From: Pediococcus inopinatus
GTDB lineage: Bacteria; Bacillota; Bacilli; Lactobacillales; Lactobacillaceae
Direction of reading: 5' to 3'
DNA length: 64,000 nucleotides
Assembly: GCF_002982135.1 (NCBI RefSeq)
Contig: NZ_CP019981.1
Span: 744,001-808,000 of the forward strand
A program made the translations under genes and the position numbers. The notes beneath the pieces are model-generated. The model was not told where the DNA came from. It searched no databases and saw only the letters and a program-made list of their open reading frames with translations. Shown here in pieces: positions 17,575 through 24,791 of the stretch. The stretch's first letter is position 1. The number at the start of each line of letters is the position of its first letter.

Positions 17575-18201
17575 ATGTTAACTGATAAAAATTATGAAGA
17601 ATTAGAAAAAAAGTATGGCAAGTATAGTAGTTGGGCGCTTTGGAATTTAGATCCAGCAGAGGGAAAACAGCATTATAAACAAGTTGGATTTCAAACATTT
17701 GAATCAAAAATAAATGATCCTAATTTTCGTAAAACGCATATAAAAACGTCAGCAATTATTTTAAATACTAATTGGTCATCCGGAGGCAAGACACATCAAA
17801 AGAATTGGCAGGATTTCCATAATACCGAGTTAAGCCATGGTCACGACTACACACTTGCTAAATTATTTTTAAACACACCGTTTGAAGGCTGTTACATCAC
17901 AGATATTATTAAAAGTTTTCCAGAAACCAATAGCAACAAGGTTTTGCAATATGTGAAGAATCCAAAAAATATCGGAAAACTAAAGGAAAGTGCTGAAATG
18001 TTTAACGATGAATTAGCAATCATCCAGCCCCAACGTTTAATTGTTTTAGGGAAGAACACATTGGATATTTTGAAATATATGCAAAATAAGCAAAATTTAA
18101 TTGATATCAGTAATTTGCAGGTGAGTGAATTTGATCACTTTTCAAAGGTCCAGTCCAAGGAGAAATTTCAAAATGAGCACGAAGCAATTGTAAAGTTATA
18201 A
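17575..18201 (+). CDS. Uncharacterised protein with uracil-DNA-glycosylase-like features
   Basis: I do not recognise this 208-residue protein with certainty. Visible elements are KYGKYSSWALWN at residues 14-25, IILNTNWSSGG (strand and loop where UDG-superfamily proteins carry motif 1), GCYITDIIKSFPETNS (as in the conserved TD/TN-K strand of UDGs) and LIVLGKNTLDIL (the LG.. strand). Order and spacing fit the UDG superfamily fold, but the catalytic water-activating residue is not clear. The SD AAAGGAGAG is strong. It follows the WYL gene by 57 bp and precedes a terminator, so it ends the unit. Confidence 0.55.
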   Translation: MLTDKNYEELEKKYGKYSSWALWNLDPAEGKQHYKQVGFQTFESKINDPNFRKTHIKTSAIILNTNWSSGGKTHQKNWQDFHNTELSHGHDYTLAKLFLNTPFEGCYITDIIKSFPETNSNKVLQYVKNPKNIGKLKESAEMFNDELAIIQPQRLIVLGKNTLDILKYMQNKQNLIDISNLQVSEFDHFSKVQSKEKFQNEHEAIVKL

Positions 18202-18234
18202 ACAATTTGACGATAATACAAACAAATCTAGATT

Positions 18235-18273
18235 AGTTCTAAGAAAAGGCTATTTTTTCCTAGGACTCTTTTT
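18235..18273 (+). terminator. Terminator after the UDG-like gene
   Basis: AGTTCTAAGAAAA pairs with TTTTTCCTAGGACT (one mismatch), followed by CTTTTT. Confidence 0.8.
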
Positions 18274-18346
18274 GCATTGGTATGTAAAATTTTCTAAATA
18301 AAAAACAAAATTCCTTAAGTTTTGCGAACCCAGACATGAGTTTGTT

Positions 18347-18421
18347 TGATATACTAGACCGGTATGACTAATAAACTACAGCCAACATATGGCCGTGGTG
18401 CCTAATTGTGTTCGGCTTTTC
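18347..18421 (+). promoter_or_regulatory. Extended -10 promoter and terminator-like leader hairpin before the GGDEF gene
   Basis: TGATATACT (18347-18355) is an extended -10. The predicted transcript starts near 18362 and soon forms a hairpin: AGCCAACA (18380-18387) with TGTT-c-GGCT (18409-18417), enclosing a GGC/GCC inner stem and followed by TTTT. This would be a transcription attenuator about 70 nt before the coding region. No known riboswitch consensus was recognised. Confidence 0.42.
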
Positions 18422-18491
18422 ATTTAACACGAAAAATTTTAAAAAAAATATCTAACTATTTGAAATGAGTTTTGGAAGAAGGACAAAGGCT

Positions 18492-20336
18492 TTGAAAATT
18501 CAAAATATTTTGCTGCTTAGTGCAAACTGGATAACTCAGTTACTTGTGGCCCAATTAATCATTTCGGGATTTGTGAATTTTTATACACAAGTTTGGAATC
18601 GGGGGTTTGGGGATGTCCATCAATCACATAAAAAACGAGTTATTTATCGTGGTTTATTGATTGTGGTGAGCACCGGTTTGAGCATGCTTTTATTTTTGGC
18701 GGGGTATGTAAACGCTAGTAATACTACAACGATGATGTATCATAATATTGCTTTATTTATCTTAATTCTCGCCATTCTCGATGAAGGCATTAATGGTGGT
18801 GAATTTTTAATTCGCTGTGCCAGTCTGACCACATTATGGCTTCTCCATCACAGCAGCGACTACACAACTCCCCGTTTTGGAATTTCATTATTGGCAATGT
18901 GGTTTGTACTGGTAATTATCTGGCAATATCGAGCAAAAATAGAGGCCAGTTTTCCATTGCGCTTGCTAGTTTGTATGCTGGTGGCGATTGATTTTTGGGT
19001 CACTTTGCCACTCCATTCTGTTGGCATGCTTGTGACGCCCTCCATTGCTATCCAAGCAATTTTGATGTTTTTCTTAATGAAAATTTCTACGGGAAATCAA
19101 CAGACTTTATGGAATCATAACGCGCAACTTGCATACTCTGCTAATTATGACAAGATGACAAATACAAAAAATTATGGCGCATATCGAAAAGATATTTTTA
19201 ATGATTTTGGGATTGCACATACGAAGCATCAGCCATTGTCGATGGCTGTCCTTGATATCGATCATTTTAAGCTGATCAATGATAAGTACGGTCATTTGGC
19301 AGGTAATAAGGTCCTTACTGAAATTGCGAGCGTATTAAAAGATACAATTGCCCAATACAGCAGTGCTTACAGATTATATCGAACTGGTGGTGAGGAGTTT
19401 GTACTGGTATTTCCAGATTGTTCGGTAAACGAGGCCTTGCCAGTTCTTAATCATTGCTGGACGGCAGTTAGAAATATGAATCTTAACTATGAAAAACATC
19501 AGATTAAAGTCACAATTTCAATTGGAGCAACCGAGGCAATTGACAGCGACAAATCGGCTGTAAACGTTTATGAACGGGCGGATAATTCTTTATACACGAG
19601 TAAAAAGCATGGTCGCGATGCAGTTACTGTTAACGGAAAGACTTCAAACGGGGATGACAATTTAGAACGGGAAACTTATGCGTTCTTTGTGAAAGGCGTT
19701 TATGACAGAAGTTCAAATCAAGAACGGCGACGGGTTGCCAATGAGTTGCTCTTACGCAGTTACGATTATGACAAGCAAAAATGGACAGTTCCGACTGAGG
19801 ATTATTTAGACATTGATACTCGTCTTACGTTGATGCAAGATGCGTTAGTCAATAGCCGATGTCGCTCAATTATTATTTCTTTGTCAATTGCGGATTTTCT
19901 GGATCCAATGACGGCTAATAAAATAATTGCTTTTTTCAATAGTCCTGATGGTCCAGAAAACATGTTTATTGAACTTAAAGATATTCCAACGACTAATTTA
20001 TTAAAGTCGATGATGGAACAACTTCACCAAAATGGAATTATTGTTCTGATTAGTAAGATTAATGATAATCGACACTTTGAAAAGATTGTTGCAAGTCTGA
20101 AGTATGTTGATGGGATTAAGTTGGATATTCATGTTAAAGATAAAACAAAGTTTCCAATTTATTTACGGAAAGATATCCAATTTTGGCGAGATATTGCCAA
20201 GAAATGGCACGTTATGCTTGTAATTGATGGCGTGGCCAACCAATCGATGGAAAGTTGGCTAATGGAACAAGAGGGGCTTGATTATTTAGAGGGGGATTAC
20301 TTTGGTGACGCAAAGCTACCGTTACTAAAAAAATAA
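18492..20336 (+). CDS. Membrane GGDEF diguanylate cyclase with degenerate C-terminal EAL domain
   Basis: The protein has about 614 residues from the TTG at 18492, which has AGAAGGA 8 nt upstream. An in-frame ATG at 18465 lacks an SD. Six to seven membrane spans fill the first 200 residues. A GGDEF domain follows, with IDHFKLINDKYGHLAG and the active-site GGEEF (RTGGEEFVLVF) near residue 300. No RxxD inhibitory site precedes it. The C-terminal 210 residues follow the EAL fold but are eroded: the EAL signature is NELLLR, and FIELKDIP, IKLDIH and LEGDYFGD stand where the ELTE, KxD and QG elements belong. It probably makes c-di-GMP while its EAL part acts as a sensor or binding module. Confidence 0.85.
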   Translation: MKIQNILLLSANWITQLLVAQLIISGFVNFYTQVWNRGFGDVHQSHKKRVIYRGLLIVVSTGLSMLLFLAGYVNASNTTTMMYHNIALFILILAILDEGINGGEFLIRCASLTTLWLLHHSSDYTTPRFGISLLAMWFVLVIIWQYRAKIEASFPLRLLVCMLVAIDFWVTLPLHSVGMLVTPSIAIQAILMFFLMKISTGNQQTLWNHNAQLAYSANYDKMTNTKNYGAYRKDIFNDFGIAHTKHQPLSMAVLDIDHFKLINDKYGHLAGNKVLTEIASVLKDTIAQYSSAYRLYRTGGEEFVLVFPDCSVNEALPVLNHCWTAVRNMNLNYEKHQIKVTISIGATEAIDSDKSAVNVYERADNSLYTSKKHGRDAVTVNGKTSNGDDNLERETYAFFVKGVYDRSSNQERRRVANELLLRSYDYDKQKWTVPTEDYLDIDTRLTLMQDALVNSRCRSIIISLSIADFLDPMTANKIIAFFNSPDGPENMFIELKDIPTTNLLKSMMEQLHQNGIIVLISKINDNRHFEKIVASLKYVDGIKLDIHVKDKTKFPIYLRKDIQFWRDIAKKWHVMLVIDGVANQSMESWLMEQEGLDYLEGDYFGDAKLPLLKK

Positions 20337-20344
20337 ATAAATTA

Positions 20345-20386
20345 AAAGGGGTAAGCTTATTGTGGTTAAAATAAGCTTACCTTTTA
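20345..20386. terminator. Bidirectional terminator between the two c-di-GMP genes
   Basis: GGTAAGCTTATT and AATAAGCTTACC form a perfect 12-bp stem with A/T tracts on both sides. The GGDEF and EAL genes converge on it. Confidence 0.9.
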
Positions 20387-20398
20387 GGATGGAAAAAT

Positions 20399-21079
20399 TT
20401 AAATGCTAATTGCCTTATTTAAATGGAGCGGATGGGGCTTTTCATAGAAGTAGCCCTGGCGAATATCAATGTTAAATCGATCAATAAACTCATCGATTTT
20501 TTCGTTTTCAATCCCTTCTAAGATGAACCGTACTTTATGAAGTTTGGCGAAATTACGCCAGTAAAGCATTCTTTGCTGAATTTCAGGTAAAAAGACCGAT
20601 TGTCCAAAGTTCTGTAAAGCAAATTTAATTTCGTGTGTAAACGGAATAAGTTTTTTTACGAATGCTTCCGTGTTACAACCGCAATCAACATCATCAATGG
20701 AAATGCTCATCTCTTCATTGATAAATTGCTGAAGGACTGCGATGATGTCATTATCTGAAAAATCAATGTCTACGACGTCTTCAGTTAGTTCGATCTGGAT
20801 TTGAACAGGACGAAGCCGTTTTTGAGCTTGAATAAGGGACTCAATAATATCCGGATTTAAAAGTTGGGCTCGGTTTAGGTTAACTGAGATAAAGGGGACC
20901 TTTTGAGCTAACTGCTTAGCGACCTCAATTAGTTCATCAACAATGACATGGGCTGGGACGGTAGAGAAGTTGTCTACAGGACCCCAGAATGTTTTGGCTT
21001 GTTGGCGAAGTAATAGTTCGTAGCTAATAACGGACTGATTATATTTATTTATGATTGGTTGAATAAAATATTGATACAA
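20399..21079 (-). CDS. Stand-alone EAL-domain c-di-GMP phosphodiesterase
   Basis: This 226-residue protein is a bare EAL domain. It starts at the TTG at 21079, with AGAGGGAT upstream; an in-frame ATG at 21184 would read through a terminator-like hairpin. Key residues are kept: E21 (SYELLLR), N67 (SVNLNR), E97 (IELTE), D129-D130 (SIDDVD), K152 (EIKFAL), E188 (LEGIE) and Q208 (RQGYFYEKP). The signature is ELL instead of EAL and the Asp after Lys152 is Ala, so activity is likely but not certain. It would hydrolyse c-di-GMP to pGpG and oppose the neighbouring cyclase. Confidence 0.85.
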   Translation of the reverse strand: MYQYFIQPIINKYNQSVISYELLLRQQAKTFWGPVDNFSTVPAHVIVDELIEVAKQLAQKVPFISVNLNRAQLLNPDIIESLIQAQKRLRPVQIQIELTEDVVDIDFSDNDIIAVLQQFINEEMSISIDDVDCGCNTEAFVKKLIPFTHEIKFALQNFGQSVFLPEIQQRMLYWRNFAKLHKVRFILEGIENEKIDEFIDRFNIDIRQGYFYEKPHPLHLNKAISI

Positions 21080-21110
21080 AGTAAATCCCTCTTTAAAAAC
21101 AGTTATTTTA

Positions 21111-21150
21111 ATTAAAAAGACCCGTAGCTTGGCTTTCTCAAGTACGGGTC
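21111..21150 (-). promoter_or_regulatory. Terminator-like attenuator in the leader of the EAL gene
   Basis: On the minus strand GACCCGTA-CTTG, a 7-nt loop and CAAG-c-TACGGGTC form a 12-bp stem with one bulge, followed by TTTTTAAT. It lies 32 nt upstream of the EAL start codon, so transcription would stop unless the hairpin is prevented. Confidence 0.6.
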
Positions 21151-21346
21151 GTATCCTCGCTGGCGTGCAATAAAAAGCCATCACGAAGTTGAGCAGAATA
21201 AATTTCTTAAATTTAAAATACCATTTATGGGGTGAATTTACAATAGTTATCTGATTTTTATTATGATTGGTCTAACGGCTGAACTTTATCCATTACGCAA
21301 AACATGATATTCTATAAAAAATAATGATGAAGTTTAGGTGAAAACA

Positions 21347-22213
21347 ATGGAAAATAAAAAAGTGAATTTTTGTCCAAACTGTGGTTTCGAATTAGCAGCT
21401 GGTGCTAAATTTTGTCCCAATTGTGGATATGCGCTACAGCCCATGAAAGAAACGCCTTCTGAACCAATAACAAGAAGTCAACAACATGCACAACGTTCAG
21501 GATACGCGGAAACAAATGAGCAAGGACCGAGAAATCCTAAAAATAAATCAAACGGAACTTGGAAAATTATTGGAGCTGTTTTGATTGGGATGCTAATTGC
21601 CCTCGGGATTGGAACATGGTTTATTATGTCTGCTGGCAATAAGGTCAGTGGTGGGGATGCTGATAACTATAGTCGTGTACAAACAAAAACTAGTTCTAAG
21701 AAAGCCAGCTCTGCTAAAGAGGTTACCTCAAGTGTGGAATCAAGTAGTTCTAGTTCCAGTTCTGAAGAAGTCACGGATAAATTGGATATCAATCAGTTAG
21801 ATCCAGAGGAATCCGGGGCCGCGATCATTCACTACGGTAGCGATGAAATTACTGATTCGGCAGTTTGGGCTGACATTTGGTCAGAGGCGGACGCTACCGG
21901 AATGACTATTTATGTGAATAATTTTGATGAAGTTAGTGATGATACCCTTAGTAATCCTGGTGAGGACAATGTTTTGTATACGGTCAAAATAGCATCTACC
22001 GATAGTTCTTCAACTCGTTTGTTTTATACGCTGAGGGATGGTTATGTGAATTACTATACTGGAAGTTATGAAGACCACAAATATACATTTGATAATTTTG
22101 GTGAAGCAGTTGCAACAGTTAGCTTAAAACATATTGTTTCGCAGGCTAATCAGGATTCAGATACAGTAGAATCGATTAGAAATGCGGCGGTTACAGTTGA
22201 TGATGACCGGTAA
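21347..22213 (+). CDS. Zinc-ribbon membrane protein with Ser-rich linker
   Basis: This 288-residue protein has an N-terminal double CxxC zinc ribbon (NFCPNCGFELAAGAKFCPNC), a hydrophilic stretch, one membrane span near residues 70-95 (IIGAVLIGMLIALGIGTWFI), a Ser-rich linker (near 120-145) and an extracytoplasmic domain of about 130 residues that I do not recognise. The ATG at 21347 has AGGTG 6 nt upstream and is preferred to the GTG at 21338. Such ribbon-TM-domain proteins are common in lactobacilli and of unknown function. It is divergent from the EAL gene and precedes rpsP. Confidence 0.7.
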   Translation: MENKKVNFCPNCGFELAAGAKFCPNCGYALQPMKETPSEPITRSQQHAQRSGYAETNEQGPRNPKNKSNGTWKIIGAVLIGMLIALGIGTWFIMSAGNKVSGGDADNYSRVQTKTSSKKASSAKEVTSSVESSSSSSSSEEVTDKLDINQLDPEESGAAIIHYGSDEITDSAVWADIWSEADATGMTIYVNNFDEVSDDTLSNPGEDNVLYTVKIASTDSSSTRLFYTLRDGYVNYYTGSYEDHKYTFDNFGEAVATVSLKHIVSQANQDSDTVESIRNAAVTVDDDR

Positions 22214-22254
22214 ATAATTAAATTCAAGGCTGATTTGTCGGTCTTTATGTAACC

Positions 22255-22299
22255 TGTAAAGAAAAAACACTTTACATCTAAATGAATAACTGGTATATT
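22255..22299 (+). promoter_or_regulatory. Promoter of the rpsP operon, with inverted repeat over the -35
   Basis: TTTACA (22271-22276), 17 bp and TATATT (22294-22299) match the housekeeping consensus well. The dyad TGTAAAG-8 nt-CTTTACA (22255-22276) covers the -35 box. Confidence 0.7.
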
Positions 22300-22331
22300 A
22301 TTTAACGTGAAATAAAACAGGAGGTGTTGAC

Positions 22332-22604
22332 ATGTCTGTAAAAATTCGTTTGAAACGAATGGGTTCAAAAAAGCGTCCTTTCTATCGTGTTGTTGTTGCT
22401 GATTCTCGCTCACCACGTGATGGTCGTTTTATCGCCCAAGTTGGTACTTACAATCCATTAGTTAATCCAGCTGAAGTAAAATTAAATGAGGAAGACATCT
22501 TAGGTTGGTTAAGCAATGGTGCTCAACCATCAGATACCGTTAAGAATATTCTTTCAAAAGCTGGAATTATGAAGAAGTATCACGAATCAAAGCTTGCTAA
22601 GTAA
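22332..22604 (+). CDS. rpsP: 30S ribosomal protein bS16
   Basis: This 90-residue protein starts [20 protein letters not shown], the bS16 signature, and includes [19 protein letters not shown]. It is a small-subunit assembly protein. The SD is AGGAGG. It leads the operon rpsP-khpA-rimM-trmD. In most relatives it follows ffh directly; here about 20.6 kb separates them and it has its own promoter. Confidence 0.99.
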   Translation: MSVKIRLKRMGSKKRPFYRVVVADSRSPRDGRFIAQVGTYNPLVNPAEVKLNEEDILGWLSNGAQPSDTVKNILSKAGIMKKYHESKLAK

Positions 22605-22619
22605 TCGGGATAACTGATT

Positions 22620-22877
22620 ATGAAAGATATAGAAGCTTTAATCTTAGCAATTGTTAAACCGCTCGTTTCTCATCCAGAGCGAATCTCAATTGAACAATCA
22701 GAATCAGAACGTTTTTATGAATTTCATTTAAGTATGGATCCAGCTGATGTTGGCCGAGTTATTGGACGACGTGGGCGAGTTGCTCAGGCGATTCGAAACG
22801 TTGTTTATAGCTTTCGCCTTCAAGGTAATAAGCGGGTTCGGTTGGTGATTGAAGACGGCAAATCGAAAAACTCTTAA
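22620..22877 (+). CDS. khpA: KH-domain RNA-binding protein KhpA
   Basis: This 85-residue single KH domain carries the GxxG loop in VIGRRGRVAQAIR. KhpA (YlqC) pairs with KhpB/Jag and binds many RNAs, affecting cell elongation and division in streptococci and lactobacilli. It starts 15 bp after rpsP. Its stop codon lies inside the 5' arm of a terminator hairpin that separates it from rimM. Confidence 0.95.
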   Translation: MKDIEALILAIVKPLVSHPERISIEQSESERFYEFHLSMDPADVGRVIGRRGRVAQAIRNVVYSFRLQGNKRVRLVIEDGKSKNS

Positions 22878-22906
22878 ACGAAACCTGGTTTTGTTTAAGA
22901 GTTTTT
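22866..22906 (+). terminator. Internal terminator or attenuator between khpA and rimM
   Basis: AAAAACTCTTAAAC and GTTTAAGAGTTTTT form a near-perfect long stem, with AAACC/GGTTT inside, followed by T-rich sequence. It overlaps the khpA stop codon and lies 22 bp before rimM, so it would lower expression of rimM-trmD relative to rpsP-khpA. Confidence 0.8.
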
Positions 22907-22927
22907 ATTATATTATGAGGTAGATTA

Positions 22928-23449
22928 ATGCAATATTTTAATGTGGGTAGAATTGTTAATACACATGGCATTCAAGGTGAAGTAAAAATCATGCCCATCA
23001 CAGATTTCCCAAAAGATAGGTTTCAGGTGGGTAAGCAATTGTACTTGTTCTCACCTAAAAGTGAAGATAAACCAGTAAAAACGTTAGAAGTTTCCAAAGT
23101 TCGACAACAAAAAGGCCTCTATTTTTTACGCTTTGTGGGTTTAGATTCCATCAATGATGTTGAGAAATATAAAGAGTTTGATTTAAAAATTCCGGAAGAG
23201 GATCGAGGACAACTTGCTTCTAACGAATTTTATTATAACGATATTATTGGCTTAGACGTTTATGATTTAGATAATCAACTATTGGGTCAGATATCTGAAA
23301 TCATGTCACTTGGTGCCAATGATGTTTGGGTAGTTAAACGGCCAGGCCAAAAAGATTTACTATTACCATATATTCATCAGGTTATTAAACAGGTGGATTT
23401 AAAGACCCATCGCGTAATAGTGGAATTATTAGAGGGGCTTGATGAATGA
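22928..23449 (+). CDS. rimM: Ribosome maturation factor RimM
   Basis: This 173-residue protein has an N-terminal RimM barrel ([19 protein letters not shown]) and a PRC-barrel C-terminus ([34 protein letters not shown]). It assists late 30S assembly around the 16S head and uS19. The SD is GAGGTAG. It overlaps trmD by 4 bp, giving translational coupling. Confidence 0.98.
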   Translation: MQYFNVGRIVNTHGIQGEVKIMPITDFPKDRFQVGKQLYLFSPKSEDKPVKTLEVSKVRQQKGLYFLRFVGLDSINDVEKYKEFDLKIPEEDRGQLASNEFYYNDIIGLDVYDLDNQLLGQISEIMSLGANDVWVVKRPGQKDLLLPYIHQVIKQVDLKTHRVIVELLEGLDE

Positions 23450-24201
23450 AAATTGACATCTTAAGCCTTTTTCCAGATATGTTTAGTGGCCCGATGCACG
23501 AATCAATTGTGGGTAAAGCTATCGAAGATCATCTGCTTGATATTGATGTGACTAATTTTCGTGATTATTCTAGCAATAAACACAATAATGTCGATGACTA
23601 TCCGTATGGCGGTGGGGCTGGGATGCTTCTTCAACCACAGCCGATTTTTGATGCAATGGCCGCCATTGATGAAAAAAATCAACAGTTGCCAAAAGGACGC
23701 GTGATTATCCTAGATCCAGGCGGTAAACCGTTTAACCAAAAGATGGCTGAAAATTTTGCTAGTGAGTCACACTTAACATTCATTTGTGGGCATTACGAGG
23801 GATACGATGAACGTATTAAAACGCTCGCCACTGATGAAGTTTCTCTAGGAGATTATGTCCTGACTGGTGGTGAACTTGCGGCAATGGTTATGATTGACGC
23901 AACTGTTCGCCTCTTACCAGGAGTGCTAGGAAATGAAGAATCTGCTCCGGGGGATTCTTTTTCTACCGGATTATTGGAATATCCACAATATTCGCGTCCG
24001 GCCGATTTTAGGGGGATGCAAGTTCCAGAGGTGTTACTGAACGGAAATCATCAATTGATCGCTCAATGGCGTCGTAAACAAGCTTTAAAGCGAACCCTGC
24101 AAAAGCGTCCAGACTTATTAGATAAAATTAAGCTTGATCGTAAAGATTTTGAATTATTAGAAGAGATTAAGCTTGAATTTAGTGACGACACTGATGATTA
24201 G
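23446..24201 (+). CDS. trmD: tRNA (guanine-N1)-methyltransferase TrmD
   Basis: This 251-residue SPOUT-class enzyme makes m1G37 in tRNAs that read CNN and some other codons. Conserved blocks are [12 protein letters not shown] at the N-terminus, [28 protein letters not shown], and [15 protein letters not shown] forming the trefoil knot SAM site. Length is normal. It is the last gene before the separate rplS promoter. Confidence 0.99.
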   Translation: MKIDILSLFPDMFSGPMHESIVGKAIEDHLLDIDVTNFRDYSSNKHNNVDDYPYGGGAGMLLQPQPIFDAMAAIDEKNQQLPKGRVIILDPGGKPFNQKMAENFASESHLTFICGHYEGYDERIKTLATDEVSLGDYVLTGGELAAMVMIDATVRLLPGVLGNEESAPGDSFSTGLLEYPQYSRPADFRGMQVPEVLLNGNHQLIAQWRRKQALKRTLQKRPDLLDKIKLDRKDFELLEEIKLEFSDDTDD

Positions 24202-24217
24202 TTGGGTTTAAAACAGC

Positions 24218-24246
24218 TTTACAGTGTTTTGATTTTATGCTAACAT
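24218..24246 (+). promoter_or_regulatory. Promoter of rplS
   Basis: TTTACA (24218-24223), exactly 17 bp, then TAACAT (24241-24246) preceded by TGC, an extended -10. Confidence 0.6.
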
Positions 24247-24269
24247 ATTAAATAGTCTGTTAAGACAAA

Positions 24270-24326
24270 CACACAATATTCCGCTGTTCAAAAAGGATAA
24301 GAATGTTGATGAAAGGAAGGTTCTCA
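24270..24326 (+). promoter_or_regulatory. Possible L19 leader upstream of rplS
   Basis: The 5' UTR contains ATTCCGCTGTTC and GGATAAGAATGTTGATG, which resemble the L19 leader element that autoregulates rplS in Firmicutes. I compared it only from memory, so the call is tentative. Confidence 0.42.
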
Positions 24327-24674
24327 ATGAATCTATTAATTAATAAAATTACCGAGTCACAATTGCGTGATGACATCCCTGATTTCCGTGCTGGAGACAG
24401 TGTTCGTGTGCATGCACGAATCGTTGAAGGAACACGTGAACGTATTCAGCTTTTTGAAGGCGTTGTTATCAAACGTCATGGTGTTGGAATCAGTGCAACA
24501 TATACGGTTCGTAAAGTCAGCAATGGTGTTGGGGTTGAACGTACATTCCCATTACATTCACCACGTGTTGCTAAGCTAGAAGTTACTCGTCATGGACGTG
24601 TTCGTCGTTCTAAACTTTATTACTTACGTGCTTTGAACGGTAAAGCTGCTCGTATTAAAGAAGACCGTCGTTAA
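24327..24674 (+). CDS. rplS: 50S ribosomal protein bL19
   Basis: This 115-residue protein has the bL19 hallmarks [33 protein letters not shown] and [20 protein letters not shown]. It sits at the 30S-50S interface. The ATG at 24327 has AAGGAAGG upstream; an ATG at 24303 in the leader is not the start because it would add eight atypical residues and lacks an SD. Confidence 0.98.
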   Translation: MNLLINKITESQLRDDIPDFRAGDSVRVHARIVEGTRERIQLFEGVVIKRHGVGISATYTVRKVSNGVGVERTFPLHSPRVAKLEVTRHGRVRRSKLYYLRALNGKAARIKEDRR

Positions 24675-24681
24675 GATGATT

Positions 24682-24714
24682 AAAGTACAAGTCAATTATG
24701 GCTTGTATTTTTTT
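24682..24714 (+). terminator. Terminator after rplS
   Basis: TACAAGT and GGCTTGTA pair around CAATTAT, followed by seven T. Confidence 0.85.
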
Positions 24715-24742
24715 ATAGAAATTTATGGATTGAATTATCGAG

Positions 24743-24787
24743 AAAAAAACTATCAAGTCAATTAAATCATGACTTGATAGTTTTTTA
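24743..24787. terminator. Bidirectional terminator between rplS and the permease gene
   Basis: AAAAAACTATCAAGTC and GACTTGATAGTTTTTT form a 16-bp perfect arm pair. The permease gene ends just after it on the minus strand. Confidence 0.9.
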
Positions 24788-24791
24788 GTAC

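Noticed and set aside
18360..18421. c-di-GMP riboswitch upstream of the GGDEF gene
   Set aside because: Neither this leader nor the EAL leader shows the conserved cores of c-di-GMP class I or II riboswitches as I know them. Only terminator-like hairpins can be supported.
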